NCBI GenBank assembly: GCA_902533795.1 | Contig: CACAND010000003.1 | Span: 1 to 64,000, forward strand | Origin: an uncultured Candidatus Actinomarina sp. | GTDB taxonomy: Bacteria > Actinomycetota > Acidimicrobiia > Actinomarinales > Actinomarinaceae | Length of the DNA stretch: 64,000 nucleotides | Direction of reading: 5' to 3' | Shown: positions 25,206-33,918 of the stretch, in pieces | How the letters are laid out: every line of letters starts with the position of its first letter | Numbering within the stretch: position 1 is the stretch's first letter | The notes under the pieces: generated by a model | Seen by the model: only the letters and a program-made list of their open reading frames with translations | What the model was told of the DNA's origin: nothing | The model's database searches: none | Program-made: the position numbers and the translations under genes

Positions 25206-27161
25206 TATTTTTGATAAAAAATAAATAGGTATTAACCAAAAATAGATTGCAACATCAGGAGCGTACACAAGATCATTTGTTAAATTTTGGGTAAGAAACA
25301 TTAAAAATACAGAAAGTTCTAACTCATTGGATTTATTAAAATTTTTCAAAACAATATAAATTATTAAAAGAATTATTAATGATATTAGAAATAAACCATA
25401 TTCAACCGACATAGTTAAGAAACCATTGTGGGATGTTGTTATTTCATCATATTGGGATAAAGAAAAATCTGATATTACAGAATCAAAATCACCATTATTT
25501 GAAATTAGCTTTCCTGATCTCAAACTCTGTCCACCTACAAAATTTGAGTATCCTGAGATTACTTCTTCAATCCAAAAAAAATACATCCTACCATCAATAA
25601 TTGACCATTTCCATGATTGATCATTGAAATTCTCATTAAGTCTTAATATTGAACTTTGACTAAAAAGTGTTTCATGGCCTTGAGGTACAGAGTTAAGATT
25701 TAGTTCAATAATTATTTCAAAATCTTTTTTAGATAAATTAACTTCATTAGGTAAGGCAACCCAATAATTTCTTGGTCTATCTAATCCAATAGAATTATTT
25801 TTATATACAACATCTTCCTCAAATTGATTTTTATTTACTGGAGTAAGTAGCAAATAGTCAACATCTCTTTTTTGTTTGGAAAATGTATACATACGTTCAT
25901 ATTCATTTGTTTGAATTATCACACTCTTTATAAAGCCGCTCAAATACTGGTCTCCAAGAGACTGACCATCGCCCCATCCACCTACCTCAAAAAAAGAGTC
26001 ATTTTCAATTAAATCAATTACTACCCCACTGGTGTGATCAGAACCAATTTGATTCCATGTTGAACCATTGTTCGAATAATAAAATGAAACAATTGATCTG
26101 GGTAACAAATTATCCATATAGTCAAATTCAAGTTTAAGAAATCCACTAACAGGTCCTAAATCATCTTCATTTTCAGGTACTAATGATTTTTCTTTATCTT
26201 CTACCGAGTAAGTAATGTTAAATTCTTCAAACAATAAATCATCTTCTAAAGTAATCAGGTACTCTTTGTAAACACTCTTCACATAATTACCTCCACCAGT
26301 TCCAATAAAAATTTCTGTGTTTTTTGTTCCTAAAGAATTTAAAAAACTTCTATTGGATTCTTTCAAAAATATTCCAGGAAAAACATAGATTGTTATACCC
26401 ATTAATAATGCTGAAGCCACGAAAAAAGATAATTTATGATTGAAATTCAATTTATCAGAAAATAATATCAAAATTAGTACGCCTACGAAAAGCGCTATGT
26501 ATGAACCTCTTGAAAAAGTAAAAAATAAATTTATTAATGAGACAACTAGTAAAAATGAATTAAGTTTATCAACAATAATTGATTTAAAAAGACTTTCAGC
26601 AGACAGTATTTTATAAATACAAACCAAAGAGAAAACTGCACAAATTATTCCAATGACGTTTGGCCCTCCTCCTTGAAAGCCACCAAGCCTTCCGGACGTA
26701 AATGGATTTATGCTATCTGTATTGCTTGATACCCATCCATCAATTGTTCCGGGAAGCTGTATTTGGAATAAAATTACAATAAAATTAGCAACCATAACAA
26801 AACCAAGAGGACTAAAGAAATGAAGAATCTGGTCATCGTTTTCTAAAAGTAAATTTATGCATAAATATGCCAAAATAAAATAAAAATAGAATCTAAGATT
26901 AGTTTGATTAAAAATTTCTACCTCTTGAACAAAAAAAGTTGTATAAATGATGAAAAATACAATAAAAGTTATAAATAATTTATCGTATGCTTGAAAATTT
27001 AAATTTTTAAGTTTTTTTATTAAAAGAATTGTAAAAATAAATATTAATGGAATGTCCTCTAAATTTATTCCAAAAAAATCTATACCAATATTCTGAGGTA
27101 TCAACAGTGTTAGTGCAAAAAAAGAACCAACGGTACCGGAATTAATTTTGCTCAATTTCAT
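25188..27161 (-). CDS. O-antigen polymerase/ligase-like protein with a large lectin-like loop
   Basis: Membrane protein (657 aa) with two parts of a Wzy/ligase fold split by a very large loop. TM segments fill residues 15-270 (GRLGGFQGGGPN about 160), then about 300 soluble residues, then SHNGFLTMSVEYGLF (about 580) and 2-3 final TM helices. The loop reads like a jelly-roll or LamG-like domain (SIVSFYYSNNGSTWNQIGSD, FFEVGGWGDG, WKWSIIDGRMYFFWIEE). O-antigen ligase loops are usually well under 150 aa. I start at ATG 27161; GTG 27173 would nearly touch the tRNA. It is the only gene between tRNA-Met and the LCP gene. Confidence 0.8.
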   Translation of the reverse strand: MKLSKINSGTVGSFFALTLLIPQNIGIDFFGINLEDIPLIFIFTILLIKKLKNLNFQAYDKLFITFIVFFIIYTTFFVQEVEIFNQTNLRFYFYFILAYLCINLLLENDDQILHFFSPLGFVMVANFIVILFQIQLPGTIDGWVSSNTDSINPFTSGRLGGFQGGGPNVIGIICAVFSLVCIYKILSAESLFKSIIVDKLNSFLLVVSLINLFFTFSRGSYIALFVGVLILILFSDKLNFNHKLSFFVASALLMGITIYVFPGIFLKESNRSFLNSLGTKNTEIFIGTGGGNYVKSVYKEYLITLEDDLLFEEFNITYSVEDKEKSLVPENEDDLGPVSGFLKLEFDYMDNLLPRSIVSFYYSNNGSTWNQIGSDHTSGVVIDLIENDSFFEVGGWGDGQSLGDQYLSGFIKSVIIQTNEYERMYTFSKQKRDVDYLLLTPVNKNQFEEDVVYKNNSIGLDRPRNYWVALPNEVNLSKKDFEIIIELNLNSVPQGHETLFSQSSILRLNENFNDQSWKWSIIDGRMYFFWIEEVISGYSNFVGGQSLRSGKLISNNGDFDSVISDFSLSQYDEITTSHNGFLTMSVEYGLFLISLIILLIIYIVLKNFNKSNELELSVFLMFLTQNLTNDLVYAPDVAIYFWLIPIYFLSKILRVDN

Positions 27162-27175
27162 ATTTCCATACACAG

Positions 27176-27249
27176 TGGGCCCGGCAGGACTCGAACCTGC
27201 GACCGACGGATTATGAGTCCGTTGCTCTAACCAACTGAGCTACAGGCCC
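27176..27249 (-). tRNA. tRNA-Met (anticodon CAT)
   Basis: A 74-nt cloverleaf: acceptor GGGCCTG pairs with CGGGCCC (one G-T), D-arm TAGCTCAGTTGGTTAGAGCA, anticodon stem CGGAC/ATCCG-type with loop CTCATAA, T-arm GCAGGTTCGAGTCCTGC, discriminator A. CCA is not encoded. The CAT anticodon fits elongator Met; a lysidine-modified Ile2 tRNA shares the same anticodon and cannot be ruled out without identity-element comparison. Confidence 0.93.
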
Positions 27250-27254
27250 TTAAA

Positions 27255-27545
27255 TTAGCCTATGACGGATTGCAATTTCATTGCAATTCCCATATCACCA
27301 GCAATTTTTACTTTTCCAGTCATAAATGCAGCTTGAGGGCTAACTGATTTATCGTACATACCCTTAAATGTTTCCATATCTGTAGTGATTGTACAATCTG
27401 CCTCAACATCGTCTTCAGTTACTTCACCAGTCTCAGGATTCATAAAAACTACTTGAGAATCTACTACCCATTTGATTGATCCAGGTAAAACACTGAGGTC
27501 TCTGCCTTCCATATTTTGATTTACAAAATCTAATGCTTCTGACAT
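27255..27545 (-). CDS. SCP2 sterol-binding domain protein
   Basis: Small soluble protein of 96 aa made of a single SCP2-like lipid-binding domain: VVDSQVVFMNPETGEV (about 27-42), DCTITTDMETFKGMYD (about 50-65) and AAFMTGKVKIAGDMGIAMKL (about 72-91), the last being the family signature. Stand-alone SCP2 proteins bind lipids or acyl-CoA; the true ligand is unknown. It has the best conventional expression signals in the window: GGAGG 3 nt from the ATG and TATAAT upstream. It lies between tRNA-Met and tRNA-Asn. Confidence 0.85.
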   Translation of the reverse strand: MSEALDFVNQNMEGRDLSVLPGSIKWVVDSQVVFMNPETGEVTEDDVEADCTITTDMETFKGMYDKSVSPQAAFMTGKVKIAGDMGIAMKLQSVIG

Positions 27546-27548
27546 ATT

Positions 27549-27571
27549 CCTCCTTTACAAATGTAATTATA
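27549..27571 (-). promoter_or_regulatory. TATAAT -10 box and GGAGG ribosome-binding site of the SCP2 gene
   Basis: On the minus strand TATAAT spans 27566-27571 and AAGGAGGA spans 27548-27555, with GGAGG at 27549-27553 three nt before ATG 27545. This gives a leader of about 13 nt, a contrast with the leaderless-type starts elsewhere. Confidence 0.65.
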
Positions 27572-27605
27572 GACAAGATATAAATAGAAACTGAGACTAT
27601 TTTTG

Positions 27606-27678
27606 CTCCGAGGGTGGGACTTGAACCCACAACCAACGGATTAACAGTCCGCTGCTCTGCCAATTGAGCTACCTCGGA
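27606..27678 (-). tRNA. tRNA-Asn (anticodon GTT)
   Basis: A 73-nt cloverleaf: acceptor TCCGAGG/CCTCGGA, D-arm TAGCTCAATTGGCAGAGCA, anticodon stem GCGGA-type with loop CTGTTAA, T-arm GTGGGTTCAAGTCCCAC, discriminator G. CCA is not encoded. It lies between dnaG and the SCP2 gene on the same strand. Confidence 0.96.
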
Positions 27679-27701
27679 TAGCAAATTAATAATAGTATGT
27701 A

Positions 27702-29333
27702 TTAAAGAGTATTCTGATAAAATTCGATTTTCTTTTTCAAATGTTCTAAGTCTTCGAGAATTGATATGTCATTTGATTCGTCCATTACCTTAATCAATAT
27801 ATCAATTTTATTGTCTGCGAAATAAATATATAATCTCGATATAGCTTCTCTAAGTTGTTCATCTGTATAAGAAATATTTTGATACTTTTCGCTTTCTTCA
27901 GGATTTTTATTCGACTTTATGTCTAATATTAATTTTTTGAAATTTTCATCAATATTTAATAGATATTCAATCTCATCATCATATTCGAATTTACTTTTAA
28001 TTAAATCAGCAATTAATATTTCTTGGAATGTATTGATGTGATTAATGTCACTTTTTTTAAACTGTGGTGCATCATCCGATTCATTGTTAAATTGGTAATT
28101 TAATTCATTTAAAATAACTTCTTTTGTTATTCCTATTTTCTTACTCAAATAACTTATCGCTAAATCTTTTTCTAATGGACTCAAAAACTTTGTAATGTTT
28201 TTAAATTCTTGAAAAGTTTTCTTTGTATCATTTGTGTCAATTATCAAGTTGATACAAAACTCTACCAGCTCTTCTTTTTGATCAAATATATTTTTAATAT
28301 TTTTCTCTCCGTCTTCAAAAAATTCAGATATGTCTTTGTAATTATTGGGTAAATTCAATTTAAAAAAGTTGAGGTCTGAAGGTTGGTTATTTTTGATTTC
28401 AAGGATTCTTTTTGTAGCCATATCGCCAGCTGTATCATTATCAAAACATATATAAATATCTTTCGTATATCTTGAAAGTAGATTTATTTGTTGAACTGTT
28501 AGAGATGTACCTGACGGCGAAGCAACATTTGCATATCCCAATTTATTAAATGCAATTACATCAAAATACCCTTCAACAAGAATCACAAATTTTTTCTTTT
28601 TTACAACTGATAGAAAATTGTCTGTAAAATACAAAGCCCTGTTCTTTTTATAAACTCCCGATTCAGCAGAGTTAATATACTTTGGACCAAAGTCTTCAAT
28701 TGCTCTTCCACCAAAGCCTATAGTGTCATTTCTTAAGTTTGTAATGGGAAATATAATTCTATTTTTAAAAAGAAGATTTCCTTTATCGCTTAGCAATCCA
28801 AGATTTCTTAATTCATTTTTTGATATGCCTAGCGTATTCATGAATTTCAAAGTATCACTTTCATTTTTTTCGGCAAAACCTATTTTGAATTCTTTAATAT
28901 CCACCCCTTCAAGGTTTCTTGATTTAAGATAATTTATTGAATCTTGACTTTTACCCTCATTCATATTTTTTACAAAATAATCATTTAACTTATTCATATA
29001 ACTAATTAAATTTTTTTGATCGCTTTCAAATTTTGAATCTGTATATGTAAGGTTGAAGCTATATTTGTCTGCAGCAATTTCAACTGATTCTTGAAATTCA
29101 ACATTATTAATTAATTGGATATATTTAAATATATCTCCTCCTTCTCTACAACCAAAGCAGTGAAAAAGATTTTCTTCATCTGTAAAACTCATACTTGCTG
29201 TCTTTTCACCATGAAAAGGACAGAGTGCCATCCCTTTATTGCCTCTAAGTTTTCCAGTTGTGGAACTTAAAATAAAATCGCTTATCTTTGATTTATTTTT
29301 TAATTCTTCAATTGACTGTTTAGAAATTCCCAT
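27702..29333 (-). CDS. dnaG: DNA primase
   Basis: Synthesises RNA primers at the replication fork. The N-terminal zinc-binding domain is complete (CPFH at about 38-41, FHCFGC at about 58-63: Cys-x2-His and Cys-x2-Cys). The TOPRIM domain shows VILVEGYFDVIAF (about 250) and YICFDNDTAGDMA (about 295). A divergent helical C-terminal region for helicase contact follows. At 543 aa it is slightly short. The start ATG overlaps the glyS stop (TAATG), so the two genes are probably translated together; tRNA-Asn follows 24 bp downstream. Confidence 0.95.
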   Translation of the reverse strand: MGISKQSIEELKNKSKISDFILSSTTGKLRGNKGMALCPFHGEKTASMSFTDEENLFHCFGCREGGDIFKYIQLINNVEFQESVEIAADKYSFNLTYTDSKFESDQKNLISYMNKLNDYFVKNMNEGKSQDSINYLKSRNLEGVDIKEFKIGFAEKNESDTLKFMNTLGISKNELRNLGLLSDKGNLLFKNRIIFPITNLRNDTIGFGGRAIEDFGPKYINSAESGVYKKNRALYFTDNFLSVVKKKKFVILVEGYFDVIAFNKLGYANVASPSGTSLTVQQINLLSRYTKDIYICFDNDTAGDMATKRILEIKNNQPSDLNFFKLNLPNNYKDISEFFEDGEKNIKNIFDQKEELVEFCINLIIDTNDTKKTFQEFKNITKFLSPLEKDLAISYLSKKIGITKEVILNELNYQFNNESDDAPQFKKSDINHINTFQEILIADLIKSKFEYDDEIEYLLNIDENFKKLILDIKSNKNPEESEKYQNISYTDEQLREAISRLYIYFADNKIDILIKVMDESNDISILEDLEHLKKKIEFYQNTL

Positions 29334-30622
29334 TAAAAATTATTGAAATAGTCTCTTAATTCTTCGATTTTGATTCTTTCTTGCTCCATTGTATCTCTGC
29401 TTCTTACTGTCACAGAATTATCCTCTAAAGTATCAAAATCTACCGTTATACAATAAAGAGTACCTATTTCATCCTGTCTTCTGTATCTTTTTCCAATAGA
29501 TTGGGTAATATCAATTTCTGTTCTAAAGTTTGATCGAAGAGAAGAGTTTATCTGATTACAAACTGTGATTAATTCTTCTTTTTTGCTTAACGGAAGTATT
29601 CCGATTTGAATAGGTGCAAGATCAAAATTAAATTTAAATAGCGTTCTTGTTTCATTTTCTAATTCTTCTTCTTCATATAAAGATAATAAAACAGCAAAAA
29701 GCGTTCTAGTTAGACCACCTGCTGGCTCTATGACAGATGGAGTAAATTTACTTTCTGTAACCGGATCAAAGTATTTTAAATCGTTACCACTACTTTCTTG
29801 ATGTGCGTTTAAATCAAAATTACCTCTATTAGCAATTCCTTCAAGTTCACCCCATCCCCATGGGTACTCAAATTCAATATCTGATGTTTTTTTTGCGTAA
29901 TGAGCAAGCTCAGATTTTTCATGATTTCTAATTCTTAATTTTTTCTCTGGAATACCAAGATTTTTATACCAATTTAGCCTATTTTCAACCCAGTAATCAA
30001 ACCATTTATCCTCTTCACTTTCATCACAAAAGAATTCAATCTCCATTTGTTCAAATTCCCTAGTCCTAAAAATAAATTGTCCGGGTGTAATTTCGTTTCG
30101 AAAAGACTTTCCAATATTTCCAATTCCAAATGGAATTTTTGCTCTCATGGTACGTAATACATTCTCAAAGTTAACAAATATGCCTTGTGCAGTTTCTGGT
30201 CTTAAATAAACAGCTGAGTTTTCATTTTCTACTGGACCAATACTAGTTTCAAACATAAGGTTAAATTGACGTGGCTCCGTTAAATCTTCTTTTTTTAAAT
30301 CCTTAGGAACTTGATCTGCCCTGAATCTTTCACCAGTAGGTTTATGATCAACCATTGGATCGGTGAATTCAGCTAAATGGCCAGATGCCTTCCATACTTC
30401 ACTTGACTGTATAATTGCAGTATCTATTGGATAGATTTCAACATCAAGGCTGTTTAAACTACTCCACCACATGCTTGAAATATTATTTTTTAAAAGTACC
30501 CCAAGTGGCCCATAATCATAAGAACTTCTTAATCCACCGTATATAGATGAGGCATTAAACACAAATCCTCTTGCTTGAGCAATTTTCACAACCTTATCAA
30601 ATATTTCTTCAGGCATTTCCAT
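29333..30622 (-). CDS. glyS: Glycine--tRNA ligase (single-chain, dimeric type)
   Basis: Class II aminoacyl-tRNA synthetase charging tRNA-Gly, of the alpha2 type. ARGFVFNASSIYGGLRSSYDYGP (N-terminal) is the signature; motif 2 lies in GNIGKSFRNEITPGQFIFRTREFEQ-like sequence at about 160-185, GELEGIANRGNFDL at about 258 and EPAGGLTRTLFAVL (motif 3) at about 305. The C-terminal anticodon-binding domain starts at LAPIQIGILPL. ATG 30622 and ATG 30616 are both possible; the frame is open to 30643 inside uppS. It overlaps uppS and dnaG. Confidence 0.95.
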   Translation of the reverse strand: MEMPEEIFDKVVKIAQARGFVFNASSIYGGLRSSYDYGPLGVLLKNNISSMWWSSLNSLDVEIYPIDTAIIQSSEVWKASGHLAEFTDPMVDHKPTGERFRADQVPKDLKKEDLTEPRQFNLMFETSIGPVENENSAVYLRPETAQGIFVNFENVLRTMRAKIPFGIGNIGKSFRNEITPGQFIFRTREFEQMEIEFFCDESEEDKWFDYWVENRLNWYKNLGIPEKKLRIRNHEKSELAHYAKKTSDIEFEYPWGWGELEGIANRGNFDLNAHQESSGNDLKYFDPVTESKFTPSVIEPAGGLTRTLFAVLLSLYEEEELENETRTLFKFNFDLAPIQIGILPLSKKEELITVCNQINSSLRSNFRTEIDITQSIGKRYRRQDEIGTLYCITVDFDTLEDNSVTVRSRDTMEQERIKIEELRDYFNNF

Positions 30623-31307
30623 ACTTTCTAACTCGATTTTCAAACTCTTTAACAGCCAAATCTAATTGATTTTCATCAAAGTCTGGCCAAAGTGTATCGA
30701 CAAACATAAGTTCAGTGTAGCTCAATTGATAGAGAAGAAAATTACTAACTCTCTTCTCACCAGCGGTACGAATGAGTAAATCAGGATCAGGCATTTCTGG
30801 AAGCAGTAAGTTAGACCTAAAAGATTCTTCATTGATTGCATCAATATCATTTTTACTTACTTTTGTTATAGCATCGTAGATTTCTTTTCTTGATCCATAA
30901 TTAAATGCAAAAACAAGGTTTAAATTCGAATTATTTTTTGTTATTTCTTCAGTCTCACTCATTAACCTTTTATTTTCATCAGGAATTCTTTCATCTGCTA
31001 AATCACCAATAAAATGGAATTTGACTCCTTTATCATTAAATTCCTCTCTCCTTCTGATTAATATATCTCTGTTGAAAAACATTAAAAAATCAACCTCTTC
31101 TTTAGACCTTGACCAGTTTTCTGTTGAAAAAGCAAACACCGTTAGCCACTCTAGATTATTGTCCAGGGACCAATCTATTGAGCGAGAAAGAGAGAATTCA
31201 CCAGCTGCATGTCCAGCTGTTCTATCCAACCCTTGGTTTGTAGCCCATCTGCCATTTCCATCCATTATTATGGCTATGTGATTGAGATCTATATCCTTAA
31301 GATTCAT
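30609..31307 (-). CDS. uppS: Isoprenyl transferase (undecaprenyl diphosphate synthase)
   Basis: cis-Prenyltransferase making the C50-C55 lipid carrier used for peptidoglycan and surface glycans. HIAIIMDGNGRWA (10-22) contains the catalytic Asp and the Gly-Asn-Gly-Arg pocket; AGEFSLSRSIDW and LTVFAFSTENWSRS (about 56-69) follow; DLLIRTAGEKRVSNFLLYQL (about 180) is the C-terminal diphosphate motif with Ala where Gly is usual. 232 aa, normal length. It overlaps ybeY by 11 bp and glyS by 14 bp. Its product supports the glycan genes on both sides of the window. Confidence 0.95.
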   Translation of the reverse strand: MNLKDIDLNHIAIIMDGNGRWATNQGLDRTAGHAAGEFSLSRSIDWSLDNNLEWLTVFAFSTENWSRSKEEVDFLMFFNRDILIRRREEFNDKGVKFHFIGDLADERIPDENKRLMSETEEITKNNSNLNLVFAFNYGSRKEIYDAITKVSKNDIDAINEESFRSNLLLPEMPDPDLLIRTAGEKRVSNFLLYQLSYTELMFVDTLWPDFDENQLDLAVKEFENRVRKYGNA

Positions 31308-31740
31308 TCCAAATTCTTTTCATAAGTTCCTCTTCATAGATCTTCAATTTGTCATTTTTTTTATGTGAATAACCTATTAAATGCAAAAGACCATGAATTA
31401 CAATATATTGTAGTTCTTCAGAAAAATCTTTATTATAAATTTTGGCATTCTTTTTAATAACATTACGACAAACGAACATATCACCCATATCTTCTGACAT
31501 ATTTTTATCTAAATTATTGATGGAGTCTATGTTGTTGTACAAGGGAAAAGATAAAACATCTGTTGGAAAGTTCTTATTGAATGTTTTTTTATTTATTTTT
31601 TTAGACTCATCTTCATTTATTGAATGAACTGAAAAATAAAAATTTTTTGAAATATTGAATTTTTTTGAAAATTCATTAACAGCTATTGAGACCTTAATTT
31701 TTTCGTGATTATAAAAATATCCGTTAAGAAGAATTATCAA
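31297..31740 (-). CDS. ybeY: Endoribonuclease YbeY
   Basis: Metal-dependent RNase of 16S rRNA maturation and ribosome quality control. The zinc triad H-x3-H-x5-H is intact in HGLLHLIGYSH (about 114-124), preceded by KKTFNKNFPTDVLSFPLY (about 54-71). At 147 aa the length is normal. The start is TTG 31740, 3 bp after the PgpH-like gene. The order phoH, PgpH-like, ybeY matches that seen in Bacillus-type genomes. Confidence 0.93.
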   Translation of the reverse strand: MIILLNGYFYNHEKIKVSIAVNEFSKKFNISKNFYFSVHSINEDESKKINKKTFNKNFPTDVLSFPLYNNIDSINNLDKNMSEDMGDMFVCRNVIKKNAKIYNKDFSEELQYIVIHGLLHLIGYSHKKNDKLKIYEEELMKRIWNES

Positions 31741-31743
31741 TAT

Positions 31744-33918
31744 CTATTCTTCTTCGTCATCTGTAAATTCTGGATATAGAACTCTTTGATGATACAAGCC
31801 CTCAAGGCTTGCCTGAAATGACTGTTTTATTTTTTCAAGATCCTGAAAGGTAATCGGAGCATCCAATAATTGCCCGTCATTAATCTTTTCATTAAAAATT
31901 TCATTTACTAAGTTCGCAATTTTATTGTCGTCAGCGTCCTCATACTGAAATCTAGCCCTGCATGCGGCTTCAAGTGAGTCTGCAAACATTAAAATAACAG
32001 TTTCTTTTGAACTTGGCTTTTGTCCAAGATGTCTGAAGTCATCTTTTAAAACATCTGGATTCATTTGTTTTTCTTTCTCATAAAAATATCTCATTACTGA
32101 ATCTCCGTGATGTTCAATTATTCCTCTATAAACAGCTTCAGGGATTTTAAATTTTTTAGCTAATCTAACACCATCTGGAACATGTGATCTTATAATTTGT
32201 ACTGAATTGTCGGTAGTTAAATTATCGTGTGGATTGCTTGAGCCAAATTGATTTTCAACAAACATTGTAGGATTTTCCGTTTTCCCTAAATCATGAAAAT
32301 ATGCCATAGCTCTTACTAATTGTGAATTTGCTCCAATGAGATTTGCTGCCCTGTCCGCAAGTGTTCCAACTACTAGTGAATGATTAAATGTTCCCAAAGC
32401 TTTTTCCTCTAAATACCTAAGACCTGGATGATTTCTGTCCGCTATTTCGGACAACCTAAAATTGGTAGTTAATCTAAATGCCAGTTCAATATAGTTTATG
32501 AGTGAAAATGCAGCTAAATTACCTACTAATCCCCCCATTAACGAAGAAACTAGAATTTCAATAAAGCTAAAATTTTCTCTCAAAAAAAAGAATATTCCAA
32601 AAGCAACGATCGGTTGAGATAACGTAATGTATATAATTCTTTCACGTAAAGTAATCCTGTCTATATCTTCTGATAAAAATATTGAAGGCACAACTGTTAA
32701 TACAGCACCCATAGCAACTAAACCTATATTTCCACCACCTGCCAGTGCTAACAAAGAACTAGAAAGTGACAAAATCAGGGTTGCTCGTAAGTTAAGTAGA
32801 ACTGCAGAGACTACACCAACAAACGAGATTGGAACAGCATATTTTAAGTAATTCAAGTCAAAACTCTGAGAAAAATAAGAAATACCTCTTAGAAAAATTG
32901 AAGAAACAAGGATCAACGAAAGCAGCAAGAGAAACTCATTATCGTTGTTCCACATTGAGTCTTTGAAGCGCCAAAGAAGAAAATAAATCAAAACAAATAC
33001 TGAAAAAATGATTGGGATTGCAGCTGTTTGTATACTTCTTGATTCGCCCGATAAATAGCCAAAATTATCTAATGCATTGTATTGGACTATGTTTATTTTC
33101 TCACCTTCACTGACAACGATGTCTTCTTCGAAATATTTTATAATTACTGGCTCAACTGAACTTGCTACCTTGTCTTTTTGCTCATCCCATAGTTCTTGTT
33201 CTAATTTTTGATTAACAATCAGATTTTCTGCAATAAGTTCCGCAACAGAAGACCTCAATCTACTTTCTGGTATTAATGCAAATAAATCACTTGATAAATC
33301 AAGATATGGTGGATTTGAAACAAGATTCTGCCTTGTCTGGTTTAAATTGTCATTATTTATACCAATTAAAAGAATTTCGTTTGCAAGACTTTTAGCCTCG
33401 AGCTCTAACTGTGAAAGATAACTGGATTTATTTTGTAAGTCGTAATTTGAAATTTCAACTAAGACTTCGATATTTGCTGTTGATATGGTGGAGAATAAAA
33501 GTGAGCTAGCGATTCTTTCTATTTGTTGAATTTTATTTAAATTCACAATTTCCACAGTCGGTTCGGTATTTTCTCCTACAGCTTCTTGATCGCTTGCAAT
33601 TAAAACTTCGTCTGTTCTTGATTCAATTACAGTTAAAAACATATTCGTTATTCCGTTTAAAACTGTTTGATTTAAATCAGTATTAATGGAATATATTGGA
33701 TTAACAGAATCAACAGCTTGTTGAATGTTTATATTTGTTTGGTCTTCATCAATAATTTCAATATATTTAGGTGCTAAAAATGTTGTAGGAGATTCTTCTC
33801 CAACACTAATTTTAATAACTTGATTCTCAGGAAAGATTGAGAATGAAATAAACCAAACTAGGCCCCCAAATAAAATTATATAAATGAGTTTTTTACCAAA
33901 AGAAATATACTCTCTCAT
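31744..33918 (-). CDS. 7TM-HD phosphohydrolase (PgpH-like, putative c-di-AMP phosphodiesterase)
   Basis: Membrane protein of 724 aa. Order: N-terminal TM (about 12-28), an extracytoplasmic 7TMR-HDED-type domain to about 290, seven TM segments (about 295-490), then a cytosolic HD domain with HSLVVGTLADRAANLIG, AYFHDLGKTENPTMF (catalytic His-Asp), EHHGDSVMRYFY and MFADSLEAACR. PgpH homologues hydrolyse c-di-AMP. It starts by TAATG overlap with phoH. No diadenylate cyclase is in this window, so ligand assignment is by family only. Confidence 0.9.
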   Translation of the reverse strand: MREYISFGKKLIYIILFGGLVWFISFSIFPENQVIKISVGEESPTTFLAPKYIEIIDEDQTNINIQQAVDSVNPIYSINTDLNQTVLNGITNMFLTVIESRTDEVLIASDQEAVGENTEPTVEIVNLNKIQQIERIASSLLFSTISTANIEVLVEISNYDLQNKSSYLSQLELEAKSLANEILLIGINNDNLNQTRQNLVSNPPYLDLSSDLFALIPESRLRSSVAELIAENLIVNQKLEQELWDEQKDKVASSVEPVIIKYFEEDIVVSEGEKINIVQYNALDNFGYLSGESRSIQTAAIPIIFSVFVLIYFLLWRFKDSMWNNDNEFLLLLSLILVSSIFLRGISYFSQSFDLNYLKYAVPISFVGVVSAVLLNLRATLILSLSSSLLALAGGGNIGLVAMGAVLTVVPSIFLSEDIDRITLRERIIYITLSQPIVAFGIFFFLRENFSFIEILVSSLMGGLVGNLAAFSLINYIELAFRLTTNFRLSEIADRNHPGLRYLEEKALGTFNHSLVVGTLADRAANLIGANSQLVRAMAYFHDLGKTENPTMFVENQFGSSNPHDNLTTDNSVQIIRSHVPDGVRLAKKFKIPEAVYRGIIEHHGDSVMRYFYEKEKQMNPDVLKDDFRHLGQKPSSKETVILMFADSLEAACRARFQYEDADDNKIANLVNEIFNEKINDGQLLDAPITFQDLEKIKQSFQASLEGLYHQRVLYPEFTDDEEE

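Noticed and set aside
27433..27684. 83-aa open frame through tRNA-Asn on the minus strand
   Set aside because: Its first part is a translation of the tRNA (the familiar V-G-S-S-P-T-like peptide) and the rest lies in another frame of the SCP2 gene.
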